DNA of 64,000 nt. Origin: Hymenopellis radicata. Its lineage: Eukaryota > Basidiomycota > Agaricomycetes > Agaricales > Physalacriaceae. The notes under the pieces are model-generated. The model was not told the origin of the DNA, did not search any database, and saw only the letters and a program-made list of their open reading frames with translations. Location of the stretch: positions 88,744 to 152,743 of the forward strand of contig JADNRX010000106.1 of NCBI GenBank assembly GCA_015501595.1. Direction: 5' to 3'. This document shows positions 32,650 through 43,893 of this stretch, piece by piece (within the stretch, counting starts at the first letter, position 1; the number at the start of each line of letters is the position of its first letter). The translations under genes and the position numbers were made by a program.

Positions 32650-35600
32650 ATGGTTAATCTGACCGCAGAGGCCAGTCTCTTGGTCGGCCCAGTGGTCTTT
32701 GGGACGTTGGTCAAGCACTATTTCGAGCGGTTCAAGAAGGACAAATATCACACCACGCAGTTGAGGCGCGACGAGCTCCTGTATGACGAAATATTCAATT
32801 TGGCCAAGGTGCGTTGATCATATATGCGTGCCCGACGCGCGCCCTCACGATGAGCACAGAAATTCATGGAAATAGCGACCAAGTACGTTGAAGCTACGTG
32901 AATGCTGAAAATTGGTACTGATCCTGATCCATAGTCATACTGTGGAAGAACTTCAAGGTACGACATACGACGAGATACGGTCCACCTCGATAACTGTGAC
33001 ATAGCTCTCGGAAACACTCGCACTCCTTCTCCGCCATGGGTGAACGTGATTCGAGTCCTAGTGCCCATGTCCTGCTGCGACGAGGCCGCTAAATTGCTTA
33101 CCAAGGCCTTGGGTGGCGAAGAGGTCGCAAGGAGAATGGTCGGCGGGGTGAAATGGTGGCAAGTACGGGGTCTTGATGGGTGCGTGATTCCTATTCATAT
33201 CTGATTGAATACTCAGATGCTCATATAGAGTTGATGGGCAGTGGATCAACGCGAAGAAGGACTGGAAGGATGCGAAACAGCGATATGAGATGCGGGAAAA
33301 GGCTGGCGATCCAACGCCAGAGGATAGTGCCCAGCCCGCCGAATATGAGCAAGATATGGACGATATGAGGTGTATACTCTACTTCCACGGTGGTACGTTC
33401 TGCAAACACATGTCCTTTAACGGCGTAATGAGGTTTACGCAGGCGGGTATTTCATGGGAAGCGTTGATCAAGAGCGTTACAGCATTCAGCGGCACGCTCG
33501 CAAGATTAATGGTCGCGTCTTTGGTCAGTACTTCTTGCGACGCCCCCGGTCTACATTCTAACATTTCGTTTAGCGGTCAATTATCGACTAGCGCCTCAAT
33601 ATCCATTTCCTTGTGCACTCCAGGATGTCCTAGCTTCATGTAAGAAACTATTGAATTGTGTTACACCGCGCTTACGGGTATCATAGATCTCTATCTCATC
33701 AACCCGCCCCCAGAAGCCAAGCATCGTCCTGTTAAACCATCCCAGATCATAATAGCCGGTGATTCAGCGGGTGGTGGTCTCTCTTTAGCACTACTACAAG
33801 TCATCAGAGATTTAGGTCTACCTGCACCTGCTGGCGGTGTTTTGATCTCACCATGGAGCGAGTAGGTGATCTCTTCTGTACTCGGTTGATCCGTTCTTTG
33901 ACCGTCCACCCGCAGTTTAACACATTCGTTCCCGAGTGTGCACCTCAGTACCGACACCGATGTCGTCCCCCCGTGTGGTATGTCGCTATGGAAGCCCAGT
34001 CCGCTGTGGCCACCGCCTTCGGACGAGATGACGAAGCGGGTGCACTCGTCTTTACGCGCACGGATTCGGCAGACTTTGAAAATGGATCATCACTCTGGGG
34101 ATGCTGCGTGCATGAAGCGCGCCTCATCAGCGACACTAAAGTCTCGTTTGCCTGCTGACATTGGCGCGACTATAACCCCTCCGTCTGTTGATTCTCCTGA
34201 TTACGAACCGCTCACACTTCAGACGGACAGTGGGGAGACTTTAACACTCATTCAGCAAGGACATATGTATACGCCAAACCGTCTCTTGAATCATCGTAGG
34301 TGTCCTTTACGTTCGGGAATATTTTGTTCATATTTTATCTTTCTTTTCCAGCCCTCGTAAGCCCGGCTCTGTCGTACTTGGGCGGTTTGCCACCTTTACT
34401 GTTTATTGTGAGCGACAAAGAAGTCCTACGAGATGAGATACTTTACAGGTGCGTAAGAGATCTTTCTACCGGCCAACCCCCATCTGACACGCTATAATAG
34501 TGCACACAAAGCCGCGCATCCTGAGAAGTACCCGATACAAGACAGGATCCGGGATATGTACCCTGTACTGGAAGGTATCGAATCGCGGTATCAGGCGACA
34601 TCTGTGCATTTACAGGTATATGATGGTGAGCTTCGTTCTTTACGCTTTGCAGTCTGTTAAGCTTTGACTACTAGATACTGCACACATCCTACCTGTCTTG
34701 TTTTCCCCAACAACGCCCGCCAAGTTCTGTTTTCGCGCCATTGCCTCGTTCTGCAAACATGTAACCGGCTTTTACCAACAGTCGACATCACCTACTACAC
34801 TCCAAGTACCTCTCAGCCGCAGCCGATCGTGGAGTTTCTCTTCAGACTCGAATTCATCAACATCACAACCAACGACTCAAATCACCACTTCACCACCGTC
34901 AGAAATGACAGAAGAGGAAAGACTGAAATCTCCACGTATTGCCGGTGAGACTCTACCGGAAAAGCCTACCGATCAACGCATGTCGCTGAGAAGTCTGTCG
35001 CAAAAGATTGCAGCACTGTCACGACGGGACGCGTCGTCTTCGCCGTTACGTTCTGGGACGGATTCCATGGGGCAGAAATCGCCTGAGGGGCGTAATTCAA
35101 AGACGCGCTCAAAGACGACGCTAGCTTCATCTGAGCGATATGCTGGCGAAGCGAGTGTGTACCATGAAGGCTATGTTAGTTCCTTCGTGATCTGTAACCG
35201 GCCAGCGATACTCACGTCTATACTTACAGGAATCTGGTTCTTGGGACGGGAAGATGATACGGGAGCGCGTATCGACAAAGGGCGTCGTTCGGCCATTGGA
35301 ACCAGAAGACCAACTCGCGGCGACGACGTATCCTCCCGAACTCCTGGGCACGATATCCGAACTATTACTGCGCCGTCTCATCGATGCCGTCCAGCGGCAC
35401 GAGAAGAAGTTTGCGCATGCCATTAAAGACATCGAGAAACAGCGCCGGCAGACTATCCGCCGGGCGGCTCAGGATATCGAGAGGAACATGGGTCTCTTGC
35501 AGAGTACGCTTCAGCAGGGCACGGAGGGTCATTCAGCGAGCGGGATGGGGATCAAGGAGGGGCTGATACCGTCGGCAGGGAGCTGGAGCTGGGCGTGGGC

Positions 35601-35802
35601 CATAGATGGGCATGAGACTCCGCCGCCGAGCAGTATTGTGTCGCGGAGGGATACGGAGGAGGCGAGGAGATTGGCGAAGATTGCGGATCTGGGGGTGTTT
35701 CAGCAGGATGGGAATCGGTCACAGTTGGGGAATAGTCTGTGGTCGACGATGGTTGATTTTTTGACGAGAGTTGGGGCGCGGGAGCATGAAGCGGAGGCAT
35801 AG
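32650..35802 (+). CDS. Alpha/beta hydrolase (HSL-like lipase/esterase) with long C-terminal extension
   Basis: The ATG at 32650 starts [20 protein letters not shown], a probable membrane or signal-anchor segment. Spliced exons give CILYFHGG plus YFMGS (the HGGGY-like oxyanion motif of hormone-sensitive-lipase-type hydrolases), [18 protein letters not shown], and [17 protein letters not shown] with the GDSAGG nucleophile elbow. [20 protein letters not shown] and [14 protein letters not shown] carry the later Asp/His region. About ten exons. Unusually, about 300 further residues follow: a Ser/Thr-rich linker, [15 protein letters not shown], and a helical region [20 protein letters not shown] to [20 protein letters not shown], ending at TAG 35800-35802. 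The fold is secure; the substrate (lipid or sterol ester) is not known. Confidence 0.8.
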
Positions 35803-36168
35803 ATGTGTACGTTACGTAGCCTTCTTACAGTAATTCGTTGTTGGTACTAGATGTTGTACTTTATGGCGTCTTGTCTTTATCATACAATAATTCGTTTACG
35901 TTTTTCGACAGGTGTTATTTTTATCGAAGTGGAAACACACACTCACGATTATTGGCAGGACACAAACAACATGTTGGTCGAGACATTTCTTACATGAAGA
36001 CTCATGTTCCTTAACCATCACTTGCGTCGGGCAACGATTCTTCCGCTTCAATTCGACCTCCTCTACCCGAATAACAACAGTCCCCTCTGGAGTCACCAAC
36101 CAGCACTTTTCCGTTGGTCCCAATGGCGAGAGTGTTGCTGACTACAGCTTCGCGTCCGAGGCGCTGGC
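35803..36168. other. Intergenic, possible upstream exon of the kinase
   Basis: An open stretch at 35912-36223 includes ADYSFASEALACLRR, which faintly resembles the region just before the catalytic domain in SRPK-like kinases, but it is in a different frame from the kinase core. Confidence 0.3.
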
Positions 36169-37501
36169 ATGCCTGCGTCGCAGGACTACGGTTGGGCGCG
36201 ACTGGACTTTGGGCAGAAAATAGGTCGAAGTGAAAGGTATACCATCGAACGTAAATTAGGTTGGGGGATGCACTCGAGCACCTGGCTCGCTCGGGATACT
36301 CTAGCCACCAAGTTCGTCGCCGTCAAGGTCTTGACAGGCTATTGGACAGATATGTGTCGACAGGGCGTTGGTAGGGAGCCTGAGATGTTGCGCCATTTGG
36401 AAGAACTTCAAGGGGAAACGCCTACGCCACACTGCATGCGTCTTTTTAGAAGTCTTCGACCTTCCCGGCAAGAGTACGGCTGAGGGCGACCACATCTGCT
36501 TTGTTACCCCCGTTTATAGCGGCGACTTCGGGTCCTTCTCGTACCCTTACGTGCGTGCTAAGCAGCACATCCCTCTTCTCGTCATTAAACGTGTTCTGTT
36601 GCACACGTTGCGTGGTCTTGCCTATACCCATGCTAATGATCTCGTTCATGCCGACATCAAGCGGGATAACATCTTCATTGACACGGGCATCACAAACAAG
36701 AAATCGAGGACTTTCTAGTCAAGAATCCACCCCAACGACACGACCCGGAGATGTCTGAAGAGGGCATCGTCCAATCTGCCGTCTCTCAGAAATTTCCGCC
36801 CATATCCATGGAAGATGCTGCCAAAGCCACATATCTGCTTGCTGACTTTGGTTGTGGTCAGTCATCACCGCCTGTTTTTGGACCATATTCTTACAGTCAG
36901 GCATTGCAGCGCAAGCGTCGATCGTGCATTCAAACCATACGATCATTGTCGTTGCATTCCGCCCACCCGAGGTCTTTCTGAAGGCCCGGTGGGACACACC
37001 GGCTGATATCTGGGCGTTTGGTTGTCAGGTGAGTTCTATCTTCTTATCATACAAGTCGCACCTGAACATGCAACATCCTAGATTTTTGAATTGCTAACGG
37101 GGGTGTCACTCTTTACGTTCGAAGCGAAGGAGGAGGTCCAACTGTCCGAGGTCGGATTCATGCTATATCAGATGTCTACTGTTACCGGCGACAGGTTCGA
37201 ACCAGAATTCCTCAAGAAATGTTCAGAGGCATCGGATTTCTTTGAGCCGGATGGTCAGTATAATTCTCGGACATCCTTGGAAACACCAGGCTAACCTCGG
37301 CCTCCAGGGAGTTTTAAAGGATTGGGGATTCCTGACAGAAACGTTGCGTATCTCTTGAAATGCAGCCAGCGTTTTAACAATCAGGAGGAACTTATCGCGC
37401 CAGCCGCAGCTTTGATAAACCGGGCTTTGCGCATCGACCCAGACAAGCGCGCGACCGCAGAAGAATTGTTGAAGGATCCGTGGTTTGAGGACGTTGTTTG
37501 A
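36169..37501 (+). pseudogene. SRPK-like protein kinase with two frameshifts
   Basis: Fungal SR-protein-kinase-type sequence. The core reads ERYTIERKLGWGMHSSTWLA (glycine loop), FVAVKVL (catalytic Lys), HICFVTPVYSGDFGSF, LAYTHANDLVHADIKRDNIF (HRD replaced by HAD), YLLADFG, AFRPPEVFLKARWDTPADIW and a C-terminal lobe ending KRATAEELLKDPWFEDVV at 37501. Two one-base frame changes interrupt it: near 36446-36450 at a TTTTT run (MRLF to EVFDLPG), and near 36704 at a shortened A run (NKK to EDFLV). Neither site can be an intron without losing conserved residues. It is a recent pseudogene or the consensus has indel errors. The start is uncertain. Confidence 0.75.
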
Positions 37502-37979
37502 TATCGCTTTCTGCTACATGAGTATGTACTTGTTTGTCATTTGTTATCGTTACATTGCTATGCAAAGGCTATCGACTTGAAGAGTTACCTATGAAAGGCA
37601 TCTGTTAGGCGTATCCATGCGTTTGCTTATACTTAAATGCATGATGTCTCTACGACCAATACTTAGCTGCCACACATTGATTGGACAAAGAAAATATGTT
37701 TCTAACGCAATATGTGACGAGTAAGTAGAGGGCGACTGAGTTTCAATGCCGCAATGTGAAGGGCAGACAACTTCATCGAGCGGAACTTGTGGTGAATGTA
37801 CTTGATTTGGGAGAGGAGGAATACGTGGCGCAGGGCAAAGCGCCGAGATCATGTTTCGCGCGAACCATGGCGGCATGATGAGTAGATTTCTCGCGTCCTC
37901 TTTGCCCGGATTTCTCTGTGAGGTGATGGTTATCATGATGGTGGAGGCCAGAATCTTGGGCACCTGCTAGGCGAGATCG
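37502..37979. other. Intergenic, no gene recognised
   Basis: Between the kinase relic and the edge of the right duplication arm. A minus-strand open stretch here shows no GH71 or other family features. Confidence 0.4.
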
Positions 37980-37984
37980 GCGTT

Positions 37985-38380
37985 CTGTGACCCGCTGGGC
38001 TTCCTAGTGAATCACCAGAGCGCGACGCCGAGACCAACAAGGGTCTGTACCAGAACGCGCCGCTAACGCTACCGGTTGCTGGCGTCATCGTCATAAGGTC
38101 TGTCGTGCCTGCTTTGAAGGCTTTTGCGAGTGGCGGAGTGAGCAACTGCCAGCCTGCATGGTCGTAGCCGTCCGTATACATAGCCTGGGATAGGTATTCC
38201 GACAATACCCTCTGACCAAACGTTTCCAATGGTAGTAGGTAGTATGAGATTCGGGAATCTCCACCCTGACAGCATTGTAGGTCGCGAAGAGCACGAGGTG
38301 AAGATGCGTCATTCCAGGCGATAATTTCGATAAAAGTCTTGAGATTGAGGATCTGGCCGATTCTGATTTGCATGACACGC
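37985..38380 (-). pseudogene. GH71 alpha-1,3-glucanase C-terminal relic, right arm
   Basis: The minus strand encodes RIGQILNLKTFIEIIAWND, then TDGYDHAGWQLLTPPLAKAF, KAGTTDLMTMTPATGSVSG and AFWYRPLLVSAS, the GH71 order IEIITWND ... YTDGYDHTG ... FKAG ... G-x-FWYR. No N-terminal half is present and upstream frame is lost (ASSPRALRDLQCC). This copy has the intact, empty target site for the Copia element, at GCTCACTCCGCCACTCG (about 38.13 kb). Confidence 0.75.
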
Positions 38381-38540
38381 GCTTAGTTAAAGGGATGTAA
38401 TATAGCGAGTCGAAGCCGGGGGCTGAATAAGGGCAATGTTGTTAAGTTCGCATGGAAGAGGACGCGACTTGGGTGATTCTTTCGGTATAAAAGACCATTG
38501 ACTCCAATGAAGAGGAGGCCGCAGTACAAGTTATCAAAAA

Positions 38541-39205
38541 TCATAACGATTTGGCTGCATCCTCCTTCTGTCTTCGAATCTTCTCCACGTAGACAAAGGT
38601 TATGACCACCGTGTCAAGCATATGTTCTGCTTGTGGCAACACCTCAAGATATGCCTGTCGCTTCGCACGGAACAGGCCGAAACGGCGTCGATGGTATAAT
38701 GCGACTGGCGTATGTGAATCGTCGTTCGTGATGAGCTGCTTTTGAATGAGCTACAACAAGTTAGTACGTAGCCCTAAAACTTGCCTTGGGTCGGTTAGCA
38801 CCGAGTATCCACTTGTATTCCTTTCCATCTGGGGCAGTGAATTTTCGATGTCTAGATGTTTGTGATTCAGTATGGATGCAAAACCAAGGAGAACTTGAGA
38901 AGGAGGTAGTACCGGCCATACCACCCCCAGCCGTCTTTGATCAGATATGAACGAGCCTTTACTTCTTGCCCACCGAAGCGGAGGATCGTGGGCTTCCCAA
39001 TCTTCCAGTCAATCTTCGCAAGATGGGCGAAGCGCAGTTCGTTCTCGGCACCTTCGCGCGTGGGGATATCGCGCACAGCGTGACTGATCGTCGTCGTCCT
39101 GCCGCCCAGCCTGAATGGGGTGTGCGTTTTGTATAGGACAACGCCGTCAGAGGAAGTAAAGGTGGTGTTGATGGAAGTCGTAGACTTGGAGAGGTAGAGA
39201 TTCAT
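38541..39205 (-). CDS. Gene B, right copy: DUF6593 protein
   Basis: The ATG at 39205 opens MNLYLSKSTTSINTTFTSSD. Then come GQEVKARSYLIKDGWGWYGR, KYGL-type middle exons, and VVITFVYVEKIRR-like C-terminal sequence, ending at TGA 38541-38543 a few codons earlier than the left copy. Same exon layout, including a GC-donor second intron (GCAAGT). Differences from the left copy are mostly substitutions (for example RTTTISHAV versus RSTTISRAL), and no frame break was found. Confidence 0.83.
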
Positions 39206-39487
39206 TGTCGCAGGTAGAAGTTACAAGAAACGGTTCGAGTTGTATGAAGTGATAAGCATCTTGGCGACTGCCGAACGTGCCAATGGTCAGATGAGGAGAA
39301 GCTGTCAAGAGGACATATTTATCCCTTCATCTACGTGAGTATCAAGTTATCCAATGCTGAACGCGGCGCGTCGAAATGGCGTGAAGATTGAAGCTGAAGC
39401 GCTAAAGTTTAAGAGGTAATAGTCTTGCAGGGTAGTAAACCGTTCGGCGGAATTTCAAATTCAGTGACTTCCCCGCTTACTACCACC
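39206..39487. promoter_or_regulatory. Shared divergent promoter of genes A and B, right arm
   Basis: 282 bases between the two ATG codons, counterpart of 8223-8482 with small indels. No unambiguous TATA box. Confidence 0.5.
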
Positions 39488-42400
39488 ATGCCTGCTCCCG
39501 TAAAGCGAATTGTCGTCAAAAGAAAGCCTCCCAAGACTGCTAGCACGCCATCAGCGTCGACGAGAGCAGCGGCGCGTCGCACACCCGCACTTCCAACACC
39601 GCCATCGATATCTGATTCTCTGTCGCCGGAGGCAAGGGCTCAGTTACACAAAGACAGAGCCAAGCGCTGGGAAGCACCAAGTCCATGGGCGGCAGAGTGG
39701 TTCGAAAATGCTGTCCGTTTCTGTCAAACCGCCGAAGGAAGAGCAAAGTTTGAAACTTGGTGAGTTTATACATAGGTGCGGTCTGTTTAACATCTTCATA
39801 TCCACGCGTTTCCTGTAGGTTGAGAAGCCAAACACCAGCTGAAGAGCTTCCTGACATTCTGAAAGCCGTAAATGGGCCTCCAGTGAATAGGAAAGGCATG
39901 TCCTATCACGGTAATGCGCAGATGTGGAATTCTGCTGCCGTATGTTCTGTCCTCTAACGATCTTATGTAAATAGCTCACGATCTTCTATCAGTATGAACT
40001 GGGTATGCTTGTCTGGGTCGTCTTGGACTGTCTTTGATTTGTTTACGAACAGGTGTCAGTGACGAAGCGCTCAAGCAGTTCCACAATTTCACAGCAGCTA
40101 ATAACCTCTGCTCTCCGCCGCGTACTCTTCCCGCAGTCAAACGGAGACGTGGAGAATCTTCCACAGACTATCTTACTGTACGTTACAGCACTATCGGAAT
40201 GCATCGTTACTTACTCCATTTTTAGCGGATGCATGGTATGTCGTTCTTCCTGTCATGAACATAGCTTAAAGTATCGTTCAAAGGATCTCTTCTTCAAGGG
40301 TGCAAGATGCCCGACATCGATTGGAAGGACATCAGAAATATCGCCATTGCACAGTATGTGCGTGTATTTCTTGATGTTCGGCCGTTTCTAGTCTTAACCT
40401 CAATTTCAGGATGACACCCGCGCCACAATTGAAGCTTGGCACCAAGATATGGACTTGTACAACGACGTCATCAAGACTCGTGCACGCACAACTGTGGCCG
40501 TAACTTCTGTCTTGGAAATGGTGAAACGAAGCCCATTTCCAGAGCGATTGCTGGAAATGCAACTACGAACGGACGCGTATCGTTCATGTTTATTCTTGAT
40601 TCATGTAGGAACGACTTTGTCTTTTGGTTTTCCTCATTCTCACAGCCTTCTAGCTTGCTCATGCGGTATGGAGCCGCGCCGCAGAATGTCTAGAAGACTT
40701 GGCCAGCCGGGGTCTAGTCACGACGTCGGCAATCGAACGCGAATACAGGACAGATCCCAGGTTGAAGTGGCGGCTGATATCAATTGGGCAGCTGAGTAAG
40801 GTGTATACACAGAAAACATCTGCCCGGCTCTCGACTATCTTTGCTCGTCTACCGGCGTTCCGGAATTACATCAAAAGTTTCCGAGTGAGTTCATACTCTT
40901 CATTTTGTTTGTCTTCACGCTCTAAGACCATACGTGTAGACAGACGATGGACTCCTTCACCTGGAACTTAATCGGGCATACATTGCAGCTCATCCCTTTC
41001 AGCCTAACACTATCGACGAGCACATTGTTTATATGTGCACGAAGCCAACGTCGTCATTCCATGCATACTTCCAAGAAATGACCAACTGTCTTGTACGTAG
41101 TGATGATTGGTCTCGTATCACGTCCTGAAGCTCCATTAGACCAAAAACCCCAAAGAGGCTGAGAAGTTCGATAGCAATGCCTGGGACGAGATTGGTTAGA
41201 TGCGCACTCATTCATAAATTCGACATGTTTTAACCTAATGACAGGAACCAGTTGCGATATCAATAGCTTTACAGTCGCGTTCAATCATTCGTCGTTTGGA
41301 CAGGCGCTCATGGATTGTGCAAACGAACCCATACCACCTGGCGAGCAAAAGATCTTCATGGAGGAAGTCTGTTTCTTCAACCCGGCTGTTCTGGAGGCAG
41401 AGGACTTTGAACACGTCTCTTTCGCCAAGAGCTACGGACGTGCCGAAAAAGTCACTTTCGACTTGATCAACACCTGGAGCAACGAGATCTACGACCACGA
41501 AATGCAGCCGGCAGAGTTCATTCATATGTCTGTCATCCAGGACCTGGAGCCACACGTTTTTGATCCCATGCCTCCAGAGGCACGCCATGTCGTGTTGGTA
41601 CCGCCGTTCGACAAAGGGTGGATGGTTATAGACATTATGCTATGGTCGAAGGCGAAGGCAATGGATCCGCCTGGACGTCCGGGATTGGTGGCAAAGACGT
41701 TTGGGCTGATCGATCCGCATGATGTTGACAATCGGCCGATGTATAGCAAGATTATCATCAAGGATATAGATAGGCTGGATGCGAAAATTAGGGGGAAGGA
41801 GTATGTGGAGAAACCTAAGGTGGAGGAGCCCGAGGTGCACCCAGTACCGAGGACGAGACAATATCAACCTTCGTTTCCCGTGGCTGGTCCTGGGGAATCG
41901 GCAGCACAGAGCGGACATGCGTATGTTTCGTCGACTGGTGATAGTGCGAAGGAGAAGGTGAAGACTCGGAAGGAGGCGGGCGAGACGGAGAATGTCGAGG
42001 TTTCGGAAGTGGACGAGGAGGATGAAGAGGCAGAGCTTCCGGACGCATTACCGTTAGATTTCAAGCTGCCCAAGAAAGTATGGAAGGTACAGAGGTCGTT
42101 GTTGTCAATCATGTGGTGCACGGCTGACTTCCTGTAGATGTTCACCCGACTCTTGGATCGCGACGAGAACTCGGACGATAATAGCCAGAAGAAAGGACAG
42201 GTTCGATGGGGCGACTTTGAGAAGGTCAATCATCTGTTTCTTTCGTTCTTAGCTTTCCTCATACTTTCCGCAGGGTATGAGACGCGTCGGGTTTGATGTA
42301 ATCCAAACGGCGGGATCGTCTGTGCGCTTCGACCCTCCTGCTAAGAACGCTCGCCCGATTACGTTCCATCGTGTATGTTATTATTTGACACTCGCCGAGC

Positions 42401-42611
42401 CCAGTCTCATCGTTATATAGCCGCACCCGGATTCTTTGTTGACGCCACACTTACTCAAATGGCAAGTACCATTCCCTTCGTTCAAAGTGTCAATGATTTA
42501 CCAAGGGACAGGGTTGGCGCTCGACTGCAGCGAACCTATGGCTGGACGACGAAGACTTTCCAGCGCAAGGAGGACGAGGAGGGACCGTCGGCGGCAGAGG
42601 TACTTGATTAG
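39488..42611 (+). CDS. Gene A, right copy: unknown protein with HicA-like C-terminal domain
   Basis: The ATG at 39488 opens MPAPVKRIVVKRKPPKTAST. Exons can be joined in phase through ISQQLITSALRRVLFPQSNG, MPDIDWKDIRNIAIAQYDDT, LVTTSAIEREYRTDPRLKW, LELNRAYIAAHPFQPNTIDE and the large exon around 41250-42090 (GTSCDINSFTVAFNHSSFGQ onward). The acidic tract and the C-terminal exons MFTRLLDRDENSDDNSQKKG, MRRVGFDVIQTAGSSVRF, ITFHRPHPDSLLTPHLLKW and VGARLQRTYGWTTKTFQ follow, with the stop at 42609-42611. The last intron has a GC donor (TG then GCAAGT). The terminal region resembles HicA/YcfA-like RNA-binding domains of fungal proteins. Both copies remain open, with a shorter acidic tract here (EVDEEDEEAE). 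Confidence 0.72.
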
Positions 42612-42892
42612 GACGGAAGGCCCGAAATTCGTACATCTTGATTCTTGAGATCTAGCACTGATCCATTGTATATGTTGCATTTACTGAGAGAGCTCACACA
42701 CACCGATCCACACGGAGAATATCTTCCTAAGCCCCGCTCTCAAGCTGACAGAGTTATATATCAGCTGCAGCTTTGCCTTGGTTGCTATCATTCCCTCCTT
42801 GCGCTGCTATCAATAGAGATTGATTGCGTGTTATATGGGACTTTATGTGACAGAATCATTTCCTCCAGCTCCACGTTCGCCGGAGAGCGCCA

Positions 42893-43893
42893 AGTCGCTT
42901 GTCCAGGTAGGTAGCTTGTATTGAGAACGACGACATCCAGGTATAGAGTAGACACGGCAAGGTACAATATGCGTCCAGGGATGACAAGCTCAATACATTA
43001 CAGATAAAATATATCCCTTTCATCTAAATCAACCGTCTTCTGCGAACTGGGCGGAGTCCCAGGATAAAACAAAGGCTCCGGCGCCTTGCCTTTGCTCCCT
43101 CGTCCACCGCCACCCCTCCCTCGACCTCTACCCGTCGATCCTGCATTTCGCCTGGTGGTCCCCGTCCCTCTCCCCGTCTTCGCTGTCTTATTCCGCCCAC
43201 TCTTCCCCGCCAAGATCTGGTCAAACAGATCATCAGGCATGGCCCCCCGCTCATCAATCGGCTCTGCCCCGCCGCCCATGAAGCCGTCAATCATAGCATT
43301 GAATGCAACATCGCCCCCACCGAAGCCCGAATGCGAAGGAGCTTTGCGCTTCCCTTGTCGAGCACGCTGCGGCTCTGCGTCCATGTCCATCATGTCAAGC
43401 TCCTCCCGCGTCCCGTCTATATTGGCAAAATCATCGTCGTCAATCTCCAGGACATCGTCATCAGAGATGGGTCGGAATGTCGAGGTAGAAGCGCGTCGCG
43501 TTGCAGGAACATCGTCCGGAATGACGATGTCATCGTCCTCGTTGTGATCGTAAATGCAATCGTTCCGTACAAATATCTCATCATCCGGAAGGTCGGTGTT
43601 AGGATCAGGGAATGTAAACCACAGCAGACCATCGCCTAATGTTGCAGGACACCATCCCAACGTTGACGGCTGGTCGTACATTGACGGATCCTGGTGGTTA
43701 GTTAAGTGGTACGGCGCCGATCGAGTTGGCTCAAAGTAATGGTTTGGCGCGCGCTGAGGTTTAGGTCTAGCTTGAGATTGGCTTCCCGATCGTCCTGGTG
43801 CTGGAGGAGACGAGGACCTCGGAGTTCTTGCCGCAGGCCGCTCCTCTTCCTCGCCATCATCTCGTGCTCGCCCCGATATCTTCCAATGTAGTC
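42893..43893 (-). pseudogene. GEN1/Yen1-like nuclease C-terminal relic, right copy
   Basis: The minus strand has an open 227-codon stretch (43681-42998) from MYDQPSTLGWCPATLGDGLL to the natural stop, DERDIFYL. It is nearly identical to the end of the full-length gene at 48.85-51.78 kb, and similarity extends into the 3' flank to about 42893. Upstream, similarity ends abruptly near 43893 where the parent continues into its Lys/Glu-rich region. It holds a single copy of the 35-residue SPPAPG-type unit that is tandemly doubled in the parent. No catalytic domain. Confidence 0.85.

Noticed and set aside
36440..36455. A short intron to explain the kinase frame change
   Set aside because: Any GT-AG pair here would be about 10 bases long or would delete conserved residues.
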